Source: CAYOVG01 sp964407285
GTDB lineage: Bacteria > Desulfobacterota > Syntrophobacteria > Syntrophobacterales > Syntrophobacteraceae
Direction: 5' to 3'
DNA length: 49,335 nt
NCBI GenBank assembly: GCA_964407285.1
Contig: CAYOVG010000010.1
Span: forward strand, 1-49,335
A model generated the notes under the pieces. The model was not told the DNA's origin, searched no databases, and saw only the letters and a list, made by a program, of their open reading frames with translations. The first letter of the stretch is position 1, and the number at the start of each line of letters is the position of its first letter. Positions 25,063 to 34,257 of the stretch are shown here, piece after piece. A program made the translations under genes and the position numbers.

Positions 25063-27252
25063 TCATTTTTTCGCCCTTTTGGATTTCTTCGGTGTTTGGG
25101 ACGCTTCGTACAGAGCTTCCAAACCGTGAGCGATGGCGAGGGACTTATCGGTTTTGCACTTTTCACGGACCTGCTCCGGCCGGATGCTGTAAGCGAGGTG
25201 GGCCCAGTCGTATTCGCCGGCACTGAGCTTCTTCCAGCACTCTTCAAGGTCTTTTCGCCACCGAGGCAGGCGAAAAAGTTTATACAGAGGGCTCGCGGTG
25301 ATCAACACGCCATCATTTAGATTGGGCCGGTAAGGGAGTTGAGCCACCCGGAGCAGTTCATCGCAAAAGTCCACTAGTTCCTGCTGGAGCTTCTGGAGCT
25401 TCTCGAGTTCGTTACGTTGCCCGGCGGTACCACCCTGCAATACCTGTCCTCTCAGCCGTTCCGCATCTTGTGTGATTGATTCGAGCTTTGGATTAATATA
25501 ATCAATGACGCACTGGTAGAGTGTCTGGTCGGTAAGCCGGTGGTAGTAGATCCAGAGAGTGTATGAACCCGATGCCGTGGAAAGAGGCCAGTATATCGGG
25601 GCCTTGCGGCGACTCTTCGAATAGCGCTTGAGGTGATCCTCGAAAAAACCGGTCGGCTTCCGGAAATACTCTCGAAGGCTGGAGACCCCGAGGATCTCAC
25701 AGGCCTCAAGTTCAATGGCCTGCGCTTTGTCGTCCCAGAGAAATTCCAGTACCTCGCGCACACGGTGGATAATGTTCTCCTGGTGAGCATAGGTGTCCCC
25801 GGCATCCGCGTCATCGACGAGGATACCGTTCCAGGTTATGCGGAGCGGGTACTCATCATCTCGGATGGTAGGACCGGTAACGGAGTCTTCCGGTGGCAAA
25901 GTGATAGCACTGGGGCGTGCTCTCAGCCATTCCTCACTCACTATTGCTCCTGTTTTGGCCGGAAGACCGTCCGAACCTATGAGCATGGCGGGCGGGCACA
26001 CCGGAAGAGGGGCAAAGGGATTTGGTAAAGTGGAAGCAAGTTCTCGTTCTTTTGCATTGCGGATATCCCAACGGCCATAGATGCAACCCATTGCATAAGA
26101 TATCAGGTTAAGAGTGATGCACAGCCCACCTCCATCACTGTTCTTGTTCTCTGTAGCATCTTCATCGTCATCCTCTTTCTCTGCAATATCGCCAATTCCG
26201 GAGTTTGCTGCATGAGTATTGATTATTTCGCTTTCTCCCCGTTCCCCAGAGTCGCTAGCATCACTTACCCCGTATAATGATGAAATAATGCGATTTATCG
26301 TTGCCCATTCAGATCCCGTGAGACAAGAATCACCACCAGGGATGTCGCGAAGCCACGAACGAAGGCTAACAGGCGGATCGTTCGAGCTGAATGGACAAAC
26401 CGCCAGGTGAGACGTCTCATCTCCCTGAGACCAGCTCATCATTTTAGAGACGAGAGCTCGAACATTGGATTCAAGTTCGTCTGTGTAGCCTGTCAAATCA
26501 GGAATAGGGGTACGCTGGATCACACCTACTTCATACGACTTTGCCGCAGCATCTACAGCAGCTAATTGCAGTGACACACACAATTCAAATACTCGGCTTT
26601 GCATTAGTGCCAAGCAGGCCCAAAGCTCGTTACAGAATGCAGCAGGTCCTTTGTGTCCAAAAATTGATGCTGCCGGAAAACTGCGGACGCTTATTTTGCT
26701 TGTGGTTCTTGAAGGCCATGTCAAGCCAGGCCTGAAATAGTAAGAAGGATTACGGGCAAAACACCCGGAGAACTCTTTTAACTCGGCACCGTCCCGCTGC
26801 CAATTCACCATCAGGTGCAAATCCGCATAAAAAGGTGAATATTCACCTCCCTTCGCAAATGGCACCCATGCCTTCTTCTCGAACGTTCTCTCTCGACACC
26901 AGTCTTGAAAAGCAGCGATGTCACCTTGCCAGTCGGGTCCTGTGAAAGAATCAAGTGTTCTCTCCGGCGGAACTTCCCACCATGCTCGGATGAAGCGAAA
27001 GTCATCGCCGGTTTGAAGTCCGACTTTGACCATTCTTCCATTACTCTCAAACGGCTGCAAGTCCTTAAACAACCGCCGGATGTTCTCCCCCACCCAGTAT
27101 GAAAACGGTGCGCCGGGTACCAGTTCAAACGAACGCGGATCGACCACATGAGTACCTGTCATCGGAAGGCCGCTTTGAACGGTCTCGATACTCGATCGTA
27201 GCCGCTCAGCCTTGTCGTTTTCACCAAGCATGCGAAAAAATATCGTATTCAC
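25063..27252 (-). CDS. pglX: PglX, 3' half (BREX adenine methyltransferase, target-recognition part)
   Basis: 729 residues starting at GTG 27250-27252, with AAGGA 8 bases upstream, so it can be translated on its own. The start, NTIFFRMLGENDKAERL, and FSYWVGENIRRLF with TGDDFRFIRAWWEV, follow the part of PglX directly after the methyltransferase core. The region to about residue 420 is likely the target-recognition domain. It holds an acidic, low-complexity stretch (IAEKEDDDEDATENKN, about residues 350-370) and is AT-richer than its surroundings. The C-terminal 300 residues (LGVSSLREYFRKPTGFFEDHLKRY, YHRLTDQTLYQC) are the conserved PglX tail. No methyltransferase motifs are here. Together with the 5' half it makes a full-length PglX of about 1400 residues. 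Confidence 0.85.
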   Translation of the reverse strand: MNTIFFRMLGENDKAERLRSSIETVQSGLPMTGTHVVDPRSFELVPGAPFSYWVGENIRRLFKDLQPFESNGRMVKVGLQTGDDFRFIRAWWEVPPERTLDSFTGPDWQGDIAAFQDWCRERTFEKKAWVPFAKGGEYSPFYADLHLMVNWQRDGAELKEFSGCFARNPSYYFRPGLTWPSRTTSKISVRSFPAASIFGHKGPAAFCNELWACLALMQSRVFELCVSLQLAAVDAAAKSYEVGVIQRTPIPDLTGYTDELESNVRALVSKMMSWSQGDETSHLAVCPFSSNDPPVSLRSWLRDIPGGDSCLTGSEWATINRIISSLYGVSDASDSGERGESEIINTHAANSGIGDIAEKEDDDEDATENKNSDGGGLCITLNLISYAMGCIYGRWDIRNAKERELASTLPNPFAPLPVCPPAMLIGSDGLPAKTGAIVSEEWLRARPSAITLPPEDSVTGPTIRDDEYPLRITWNGILVDDADAGDTYAHQENIIHRVREVLEFLWDDKAQAIELEACEILGVSSLREYFRKPTGFFEDHLKRYSKSRRKAPIYWPLSTASGSYTLWIYYHRLTDQTLYQCVIDYINPKLESITQDAERLRGQVLQGGTAGQRNELEKLQKLQQELVDFCDELLRVAQLPYRPNLNDGVLITASPLYKLFRLPRWRKDLEECWKKLSAGEYDWAHLAYSIRPEQVREKCKTDKSLAIAHGLEALYEASQTPKKSKRAKK

Positions 27253-27284
27253 GTGCGGAATCCTTCGAGAAAGGCAGGAAGAAA

Positions 27285-27295
27285 ATGACTGGCAT
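27285..27295. repeat. 11-bp direct repeat, downstream copy flanking the DUF4160-DUF2442 module
   Basis: ATGACTGGCAT on the + strand, identical to 27836-27846. The two copies bound the two-gene module that splits pglX. The distance between copies (551 bp) is such that removing one copy and the module puts the two pglX halves in the same frame. Confidence 0.6.
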
Positions 27296-27300
27296 CTCCC

Positions 27301-27573
27301 TCATGCATTCGATGCCATATCCCCCTCCATCCAGGCGGGGACATGACTTCCATAAAGGACATCAGGGTCCATATCGGCGCCATTTTCCCAGACGATCGTG
27401 CCCAGTTCCTCATCGACCCGCACGGTACGAAAGAACTCCGGGTCTGTACGAACAGGTTCAAAGACGGGACCACGAAGGAAGGGCTCCAGATCTACAATCT
27501 TATGTTCACCGTTTGAAAACTCCAGATCTACCCGGAATTTATCCAATACCTTAACCGAACGAACCTCTACCAT
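27301..27573 (-). CDS. DUF2442 domain protein
   Basis: 90 residues of the DUF2442 family. KVLDKFRVDLEFSNGEHKIVDL is its usual beta-strand core, and the VDEELGTIVWENGADMDPDVLYG segment is the family signature. DUF2442 proteins are often encoded next to DUF4160 proteins in pairs thought to act as toxin-antitoxin systems, with neither partner well characterised. AGAGGTG lies upstream of the ATG at 27573, only 12 bp after the DUF4160 stop. Together with DUF4160 it separates the two halves of pglX. It uses the operon's strand, so it is read in the BREX transcript. Confidence 0.85.
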   Translation of the reverse strand: MVEVRSVKVLDKFRVDLEFSNGEHKIVDLEPFLRGPVFEPVRTDPEFFRTVRVDEELGTIVWENGADMDPDVLYGSHVPAWMEGDMASNA

Positions 27574-27585
27574 TGATTACACCTC

Positions 27586-27846
27586 TTAGTCCAGGGGTTC
27601 AATCCGTTCCAGCGGCAATCCATGACGGGCTCTTTCCCAATTAGCCCAAAGCTCCGCCCGATGAAGCGCGACCCATTCCATAACCAGTGCAAGGACCCGG
27701 CGAGGGAGTATGCCTTCGTGGATCTCCAATGTTTCAATAGTAACTTGCGCCTTGTGCTCAGCATATTTCACATGGAAGTGTGGCGGCGAATGATCGTTGT
27801 GAAACATTAAGACAATTATACCATAGAATCGACTGATGACTGGCAT
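27586..27846 (-). CDS. DUF4160 domain protein
   Basis: 86 residues from ATG 27844-27846 (MPVISRFYGIIVLMFHNDHS). The FHNDHSPPHFHVKYAEHKAQV segment is the DUF4160 signature, with several His residues that could bind metal or act in catalysis; the tail holds a conserved LALVMEWVALHRAELWANW. Pairs with the DUF2442 gene 12 bp downstream. Its start codon lies within the left copy of the 11-bp direct repeat. The AAGGTG ribosome site overlaps the stop codon that ends the pglX 5' half, so translation of this gene probably depends on that truncation. Confidence 0.85.
   Translation of the reverse strand: MPVISRFYGIIVLMFHNDHSPPHFHVKYAEHKAQVTIETLEIHEGILPRRVLALVMEWVALHRAELWANWERARHGLPLERIEPLD
27836..27846. 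repeat. 11-bp direct repeat, upstream copy flanking the DUF4160-DUF2442 module
   Basis: ATGACTGGCAT on the + strand, identical to 27285-27295. On the coding strand it reads ATGCCAGTCAT and encodes the first residues of the DUF4160 protein. It lies 8 bp past the stop codon of the pglX 5' half. Confidence 0.6.
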
Positions 27847-27854
27847 AAAGCACC

Positions 27855-29888
27855 TTAGAGAGCTGCAAGGCAGTACGCTGCGGTTTCCACCATCGCGGTA
27901 TCGAGCACCCCATATCCCAGGTCGGCGAAAACAACAGGTTCCGCATGTTTCAGCAGAATATCCCTCCGCCATTTCTCGAAGGAAGACAGAAAGAAGCCCG
28001 TTCTGGAGGTAATGGCTCCCAGCATTCCTCGTGAAATGAGACAGTGAAGCCCTCTCTCGACAAAAGCCGCATAAAGATCGTTCCTGGTCAGTGGATAGTG
28101 CTTCTCAAGTCGTGCTTTTGCCTCGCGGCTTGATTCGCCGAAAGGTGGATTCATGAGCACCACATCATATTTCTTTCGGCACAGGTCTATAAAGGCAAAC
28201 CCACGAGCAGTGTCTTCCGCGAATAGTCTTCGCTGATAGCCTTTTCCGTTGACGGCGCTCCCGGCGAATCCCATGAGTGCTTCGATAACCAGGTCCTCAA
28301 TATCATCCCAGAATTCCCCACCAGTGATTGCCTTGAGGGCACTGTACATATCCAATTGCCTTGGGGCTCGCTCTTTCTTCCACATGTGGAGTTGATCCAT
28401 CGGTTCGCCGCGCTGAATCCGTTCCCATTCCTTTCTGGCTTTTTCAATAGCCTCCTTCAGATCTTCCTCGATCTTGAGAAGTGATCCCGCTTCACCGGCA
28501 AGTTGCATCTTATCCCACACTACCCCTACAAGTTCTCCGACGATTCTGTATTCCCCTTTGAAGGAGCCGACAAACTCGTCGAGAAGCTCTTTCTCGCCCG
28601 GCATGGGCTCGGCACATACTATGTTGGCGCGAGTAATACGAGGACGACCGCCCGGTTTCAGACCAAGGCGCTGGTAAGTCCGCTGTGCCCGCAGCCAGAG
28701 AGACAGGCCGGCGATCTGGGCGGCACGCGGGTCGATCTCGATTCCATGGATATTGTGGCGCAATATAAGTTCCGGGACCATCTTCATGAAGTCTTCTTTT
28801 GTCCCGCAACTCTCACGAAGGTCCCCGAGCAATTCATGATGCCGATCCCAGCACTCTTCGTATATTCGTTCGAAGAGATCAAAGGCATAAAGGCCGAAGT
28901 GCATGGAACCGCAGGCGGGATCGAGCATGCGGATTTCCCGCGGGTCCTTTACAGGACGATGCGGGATGTAGACCGGTTCATTAAGAAGTTCTTCCGGCGA
29001 TTTTTCGGCATTGTCCGTCGCTTCAACCACGGGAATAGGCTCGCCTTGCGCGAGGAAGACCTCATTGGGCCGACGCACCAGGTACCGGCATTCCTCCTTG
29101 AGGAGGGTATCCCCTTTGGTCATTTCGTACCAGGTGCGTCCCAGGGTATTGTCCGTAAGGAATTCCACAACATAGCGCGGCGTGAAAAACTGGTTGCGAA
29201 CCGCAAGTTCGCGGCTGTTCCGAGGCGCGGCGGAAGCCTTGCGCATGGCTTCCCGCTCCTCTTTGGAGTTGAAATACTGATAGATCCAGCCGACGGCTTC
29301 GTCTTCTTTCCAGATGTCCTCCAACTCCCTGTCGTTCAATGCCGACAGGACATTGAGCAGGGCCGGTTCTCTCGGAAAGAGCAGCCCGAAAGATGAATAG
29401 CGGTCGAAGAGTATTCCGAGGTCGACCGATACTTCATCAAAAACGCATTGCAGGTATGTCACATAGCGCAGGAAAACATCTCCGAGAGCTGCCCCGGCGG
29501 TGGTACAATAGACCTGAAAACCGCGGGACTTGAGACCGCCTCGTATGCATTCCCGGACGATCTCCCGCTCCTCGCACATTCGAAGCGCCGCCAGGCGGTT
29601 CAATATGTTGAAGGCCTGCTCACGGATGACTCGATCGATTGCTTCCGCCACCGGTTTTCCGGTGTTCGCGGTTCCGCCCGCCAGGTGCTTGATTCGCTCG
29701 CGCAAGAGAGAAGCAATGCCGAGGTGTTCATCGTCCAGGTGGGCCATGGAGCGGATATCGATGATCTCTCCATTCGGCTGGATACCGTAGAGACTCTGAA
29801 ACTGGGAAATGAATTCCTCCGTCAGAATGCGGCGGCACGAGTAGACCATCTTTTGCAGTTTATTGCGAATGGATGAATCGAACGCCAT
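27855..29888 (-). CDS. pglX: PglX, 5' half (BREX adenine methyltransferase core)
   Basis: 677 residues from ATG 29886-29888. An N-terminal helical part is followed by an N6-adenine methyltransferase domain. Motif I (SAM binding) is MLDPACGSMHFGLYAFDLF at about residue 318, and the catalytic motif IV is NPPFGE at about residue 578. Other PglX features are NQFFTPRYVVEFLTDNTLG and the late GVLDTAMVETAAYCLAAL, where the protein stops with TAA at 27855-27857. PglX of other BREX loci continues at this point into the recognition domain, which here is a separate gene 600 bp on. In BREX, PglX methylates a non-palindromic site on host DNA. The catalytic residues look intact, so a two-chain enzyme is possible. 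Confidence 0.88.
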   Translation of the reverse strand: MAFDSSIRNKLQKMVYSCRRILTEEFISQFQSLYGIQPNGEIIDIRSMAHLDDEHLGIASLLRERIKHLAGGTANTGKPVAEAIDRVIREQAFNILNRLAALRMCEEREIVRECIRGGLKSRGFQVYCTTAGAALGDVFLRYVTYLQCVFDEVSVDLGILFDRYSSFGLLFPREPALLNVLSALNDRELEDIWKEDEAVGWIYQYFNSKEEREAMRKASAAPRNSRELAVRNQFFTPRYVVEFLTDNTLGRTWYEMTKGDTLLKEECRYLVRRPNEVFLAQGEPIPVVEATDNAEKSPEELLNEPVYIPHRPVKDPREIRMLDPACGSMHFGLYAFDLFERIYEECWDRHHELLGDLRESCGTKEDFMKMVPELILRHNIHGIEIDPRAAQIAGLSLWLRAQRTYQRLGLKPGGRPRITRANIVCAEPMPGEKELLDEFVGSFKGEYRIVGELVGVVWDKMQLAGEAGSLLKIEEDLKEAIEKARKEWERIQRGEPMDQLHMWKKERAPRQLDMYSALKAITGGEFWDDIEDLVIEALMGFAGSAVNGKGYQRRLFAEDTARGFAFIDLCRKKYDVVLMNPPFGESSREAKARLEKHYPLTRNDLYAAFVERGLHCLISRGMLGAITSRTGFFLSSFEKWRRDILLKHAEPVVFADLGYGVLDTAMVETAAYCLAAL

Positions 29889-29939
29889 GGAAACACCTGC
29901 TCGGGGTCAAAATGTGATAGCTCTCGGTAACGGTGTACC

Positions 29940-32900
29940 TTACCGGGACGAAGAAAGCCCCCCGGAGTTGTCTTCGGGTAGCCTCCAGTTTACTTTAATG
30001 GTCGAGTACGATTCGAGCTTTGATTTAAGAGCTTCCAATTCGAGGATGATCGCATCGATCTCCTGCCGGGATCGTAGCAGGACCGGTACGGACAGATCCA
30101 CGTCCAGAGGTTCGAGATCATTCTCGGGATTATTTATAATCACAATGTCCCTCTGTGCGATGGATATCACATCCTGTTCGATACACCTTAATTCCTGCAT
30201 CAATGTATAATGGTCATTGATGAGCTTCTGCATTCCCAGCAGATCGGTTGCTGCGTTGATCCCCAGCCTGTCCAGCCGGCTGCCGCATGCGACCCGGTCT
30301 TCCTCCGGCAGTTGACCCCATTCCCTCAATCCGCGAATGCGTTTTCGTTCTTCCTCGAGCCATTTCTCTTCTTCTTCGGTCAAAGCCGAAACCGCTTCCG
30401 CGACTTTGCTCTCGAGGTCCCCCAGTTGAGTCTGCAGTTCGGGGATAGCATCGAAGAAGTCGTTTCTCCCTATCAACTCACGGAGGCCGGTGCGCGTTGT
30501 TGCCGTATGGTCCATCAGAACAGCCGGAATACCGGTTTCCGGCAGGGCGGGTATACCCGTGAGGTAGTGGTTGACCTTTCCGATGATGGGTTCAATGCCG
30601 TTATCAAATGCTTTCTTGACCTTCCGCGCCCATGCCAGGTTTTCGTAAAGCGGACACGGATCGCACCCCAGGCGATTGGTGGCATCGGAGGCATCCCCTT
30701 TGAGAATCTCCGAAATACTGTCCTGAACGCTCTGGGCGTTATCGGCCCCCGGAAGTCCAAGGGCCTTGAGTTGTATTGCCAGTGGCGCGAAATCCTGCTG
30801 AAGATCGGGAAAGTGCTTCCTGACAATCTTGCTGATGTCTTCCTCCAGGGGCAACACCGTATCGCCCGTAAGCTCCAGCAAACGGTCCGAAGCGCGGAGC
30901 AGGCTTTCGGGAGACGGCTTTCCGCCGGAGCGCAAGGAAATACCTATCTTATTGAAGCTGTTGGTGTTCTTTGTGCTTTCGATCGCGGATCGGCCGCGAA
31001 CCGTAACATCCTGCCCGCCGACTCTCAACTTGACTTCTCCGCCGGTAAGAAGTGCGGCAACAAGGTAGCGCGTGGTGTCCCTGGACCAGCCGTAAGGTGA
31101 AGCATGGAAATCGTCAAGGAGCTTCTTGCCGTCCGTATGGCCGTGCAGGTCGAGGTAATCCTTGATCGAAACCAGCGCTTTGTGATCGGAATCTATCCCG
31201 ACCCTCTTACCGCTCTTCCTTACCAGGCTGAGAGGATCATCCTTGGATGCAATCCTGTCGAGCTGCTCGGTCCTCAGAAAGCGCTCGGCCACCGCGGATT
31301 CAACCTGAACAGGTGCTTCGCAATACTTCTCGAATACTTCCTCCGCCACGTCCTTGATGAATTTCTTCGCGGCCTCTTTGAGGTCCGGTTTCAATTCGGA
31401 AACGGGTTTGGGCTTTCCCCGGAAAATAAACGAGCCACGGAAGAGCGCCTTGACGAACTTGTCGCCGAGGTCGTTAGTGAGCTTCTCCGCGCGCTGGAGT
31501 TGACCGGTCAGGTAATCCGTGATCTCCTTCTCACCCCTCTTGTTGCGGTTGTCGTTGTAGATGGTCCTGCACCTGTGGATTTCGATCATGAGATCCTGCA
31601 CGTCCGGATCATCGATGCCCGTCAAGAAGATATTATTTCGGTTTGCGCGCTGCTGAGATTCCAGGAGAAGCTCCCCGCGCTTCGCCTCGTATCGGCTTTC
31701 CGCCACGAATTCGAGGACGGTTTGTATTTCCTCCTTGTCACCGAGAAGGGAGATCGTGAGTCCCCCGTCGGCTATCTTGACTCCGGAGTTGACCGTGCGG
31801 GTCCCGAGCAAAAGACTGCTGGGAAGCGGGGTAAAGATGGTCCGAAGAACCGCGTTCCGAATGTTCTGAAGATCGATATTCCTGGGGATGATGTTGCGGC
31901 GTTCGTTCTCCAGAACGGTAACGGCTTCGCTCATGAAACGGAGGCTACCATCGACTTCGTTGAGCGGAATGGCCGGTTCCCCGAGCAGATCCTCCACGGC
32001 TTCTTTCACCTGGGGCAGCAGAGACGGGCTTTCGGCGGACGGATGCATCAGGGCCGCAAGGTTTTCACGGCTGACCGGAAAATCATCGAGCACCTGGAGC
32101 ACCGCCACGGATTTGGCCGCGCGTGCATGGACGGAATCCGCTCCGAAAGCCGTTTGCACCTTTTCCACCCCTTCGACTATATGGCGGAAAGACCGCTGAA
32201 TGTCCCTTCTCAGAGTGTCGTACAGCACCACGGTTGTCGCCAGGGTCCCGACATCCTGGTCCGCCAGCAAGGTTTCACCGGGTCTCACCCCGCTCTGGTC
32301 GACCAGGACATCCTGGACGACTTTGATGGCCGAACGCAGCCCGATGCCGCCGCTCGTTTTGGCCAGGCGGCTGAGCAACTCCAGGAGAATGTCGAAATGC
32401 TGAGGAAGAAAGGGATAGAGATTACAGAAAGTCTTCCGGTCCAGATCGGATTTGTAGTAGCGGGTATTGGCCAGTTGAACGGCATGGCGCAAGGCGTGTC
32501 CCCTGGATTCGAAGAGCTTTGCCAGGACTTCTTCACCCGCTTTTGATTTGCCGAGCAGACGCCTCGTGCAAATCTGCCTTATGTCGCTCGCCTCTAAATC
32601 AATGGGCACAGGAAACCGGTCCTTGAGCTTGAAAAGCCCGGCCCTGTTCATGTGAGCGCGAGGGTCGTCCTCGGTCAGTGTCTGCTGGGCGGTCGCCAGG
32701 ATCCACACCCGGCCTTTCCCGATATTCTTGATATTCTTCGCGAAGCCGTCCAGATTCAATATGAGGGAATCGCGGGCCGCTATGTACTGGCCGACTTCAT
32801 CCAGTATAAAGATGATGTTTTGCTTTCCGGAACGTCGCCGTATGATTTCGATCATCTCCCGGACCCGGTCGTCCTCCTTCTCGGCCTCATCCACCGTGAT

Positions 32901-33590
32901 CTCGTTGAAGGACCTGGAATCGGGCCAGATATCGGGATAGAACTCGGCGGCGAGTTGTGAAGCAAAGGCTTTGACCACCAGCGGCAGATCGTGGATCTCC
33001 TTCCAGGTCTTGCCCCTGGCGAGTTCGGAAATCCTAGCCTCGAATTGGGCCATTTTCCCGTCTCGTTCCAGCATGTACTCGAGATAAGCGACCTTCCGGT
33101 CGCGGGAATACCCGGCCCACTGCATGACCTTGGAGTAGAGCACACTGGAGATCTCCAGCATCGAAGCCCCCGCCAGTTGCTCGGTTGCAAGGTCCAGCAT
33201 GACAACGGTCGCGGGATGCCTGGAGGCGACAACGGCGAGACGGGCGCGAAGCGACTTCGAGGTAAAGCGGTTCTGCAGCCACTCCAGAAACGGTTTGCCG
33301 TCGAGCGTCCTCCCGGGGTCCAGGCTGAAGCCCAGGTACTTCGTAAACGAACTCTTACCGGAACCGTAAAAGCCGGATACCCAGACGCCGATCTCATGCC
33401 CTCCATCCCCGCTCATTCCTTCTTCCAGTAAATCGAGGAGACGCTCGAAGCTCGATTCGATGCTCTCCGTTGCCTCATATTCCGTAATCTCCGGGCGAAG
33501 GCGTTCGGGGTCGATGGAATCGTACGTGATGACTTTTTCTATCCGACGGTTCAGGTCTTTATCCGGATTGAAGAGTTCTCTAATACGCAT
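29940..33590 (-). CDS. brxC: BREX P-loop ATPase BrxC
   Basis: 1216 residues. An N-terminal RecA/AAA-type P-loop domain has Walker A GFYGSGKSSF at residues 73-82 and a Walker B-like NIIFILDEVGQYI near residue 262. This is followed by DUF499-like segments and a long helical, coiled-coil-prone C-terminal region (SALTEEEEKWLEEERKRIRG). BrxC is found in most BREX types, binds ATP and acts with BrxB, PglX and PglZ in the methylation and exclusion complex. Length is normal for type 1. The start at 33590 (MRIRELFNPDKDLNRRIEKV) is the canonical one. brxB is 88 bp upstream, and the pglX 5' half follows 51 bp downstream. Confidence 0.95.
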   Translation of the reverse strand: MRIRELFNPDKDLNRRIEKVITYDSIDPERLRPEITEYEATESIESSFERLLDLLEEGMSGDGGHEIGVWVSGFYGSGKSSFTKYLGFSLDPGRTLDGKPFLEWLQNRFTSKSLRARLAVVASRHPATVVMLDLATEQLAGASMLEISSVLYSKVMQWAGYSRDRKVAYLEYMLERDGKMAQFEARISELARGKTWKEIHDLPLVVKAFASQLAAEFYPDIWPDSRSFNEITVDEAEKEDDRVREMIEIIRRRSGKQNIIFILDEVGQYIAARDSLILNLDGFAKNIKNIGKGRVWILATAQQTLTEDDPRAHMNRAGLFKLKDRFPVPIDLEASDIRQICTRRLLGKSKAGEEVLAKLFESRGHALRHAVQLANTRYYKSDLDRKTFCNLYPFLPQHFDILLELLSRLAKTSGGIGLRSAIKVVQDVLVDQSGVRPGETLLADQDVGTLATTVVLYDTLRRDIQRSFRHIVEGVEKVQTAFGADSVHARAAKSVAVLQVLDDFPVSRENLAALMHPSAESPSLLPQVKEAVEDLLGEPAIPLNEVDGSLRFMSEAVTVLENERRNIIPRNIDLQNIRNAVLRTIFTPLPSSLLLGTRTVNSGVKIADGGLTISLLGDKEEIQTVLEFVAESRYEAKRGELLLESQQRANRNNIFLTGIDDPDVQDLMIEIHRCRTIYNDNRNKRGEKEITDYLTGQLQRAEKLTNDLGDKFVKALFRGSFIFRGKPKPVSELKPDLKEAAKKFIKDVAEEVFEKYCEAPVQVESAVAERFLRTEQLDRIASKDDPLSLVRKSGKRVGIDSDHKALVSIKDYLDLHGHTDGKKLLDDFHASPYGWSRDTTRYLVAALLTGGEVKLRVGGQDVTVRGRSAIESTKNTNSFNKIGISLRSGGKPSPESLLRASDRLLELTGDTVLPLEEDISKIVRKHFPDLQQDFAPLAIQLKALGLPGADNAQSVQDSISEILKGDASDATNRLGCDPCPLYENLAWARKVKKAFDNGIEPIIGKVNHYLTGIPALPETGIPAVLMDHTATTRTGLRELIGRNDFFDAIPELQTQLGDLESKVAEAVSALTEEEEKWLEEERKRIRGLREWGQLPEEDRVACGSRLDRLGINAATDLLGMQKLINDHYTLMQELRCIEQDVISIAQRDIVIINNPENDLEPLDVDLSVPVLLRSRQEIDAIILELEALKSKLESYSTIKVNWRLPEDNSGGLSSSR

Positions 33591-33678
33591 GAAATGAAAC
33601 CTCGCTTATGATTACTGCTCTTACTTGCTCAATTTAATTCAAGAAAATGTCCGGCGTTTATACCGCCGCGTATCCCGC

Positions 33679-34257
33679 CTATCCGCCCACATGCACGGAC
33701 CGGTAATTGCCGTCTTCAGGGTAAATCCCCAGGAATTTCAATGTGGTTTTACCCGTGCGGATGCCCGGATAGAGGAAAACCGTCGGCGCCTTGAATTGTC
33801 CCTGGAGCTTCTGTTCGATGGAGCCCACACGCAAATATGGATGGAGCGCTTCGAGATCGGTCACCAGAAGAAGCGCCTGGGGCCGGCCGGTCAGTTGTTC
33901 CAGCTTTCCGAGCAAAACTTTGTTGATTGCATCGTCTGCTATCAAAGCCTCGCGAAGCGTCGCATTGACCGTTTCGAAGTCGAGCGGGGCATCCTGTTCA
34001 CTCAACAGCCAGATGTCCCGCAGATCGTGATTTTGCAGGATCTCATGCACCGCATCCATCATCGAAAACCTGTGGACGGTCCACCCATCGATCTTGAGCT
34101 TTGCAGTCCACTGCTTCAGGCAACGCTTGACCTCAAGCATCTGCTGGGGACTGAACACGAAGTAGAAGACGGGATCATCCCCGGTGTTACTGAGCGATCT
34201 CCCCGAACGGATGCGTTCCCGCAATTCATTAAAATCCGCTTGAAGCGACGAACCCAT
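33679..34257 (-). CDS. brxB: BREX protein BrxB (DUF1788)
   Basis: 192 residues of the DUF1788/BrxB family. Characteristic parts are DPVFYFVFSPQQMLEVKR near the N-terminus, the RDIWLLSEQDAPLDFETVN middle and the C-terminal ALLLVTDLEALHPYLRVGSIEQ followed by APTVFLYPG and KFLGIYPEDGNYRSVH. A soluble cytoplasmic protein required in BREX, thought to bind BrxC and PglZ. Its ATG lies inside the end of brxA (29 bases overlap), so the two are translationally coupled. No enzymatic motif is visible, as is normal for the family. Confidence 0.93.
   Translation of the reverse strand: MGSSLQADFNELRERIRSGRSLSNTGDDPVFYFVFSPQQMLEVKRCLKQWTAKLKIDGWTVHRFSMMDAVHEILQNHDLRDIWLLSEQDAPLDFETVNATLREALIADDAINKVLLGKLEQLTGRPQALLLVTDLEALHPYLRVGSIEQKLQGQFKAPTVFLYPGIRTGKTTLKFLGIYPEDGNYRSVHVGG

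Noticed and set aside
27278..27300. ATGCCAGTCATTTTC considered as the start of a second DUF4160 gene
   Set aside because: Only the first four residues match; the frame then loses all similarity, so it is better explained as a flanking direct repeat.
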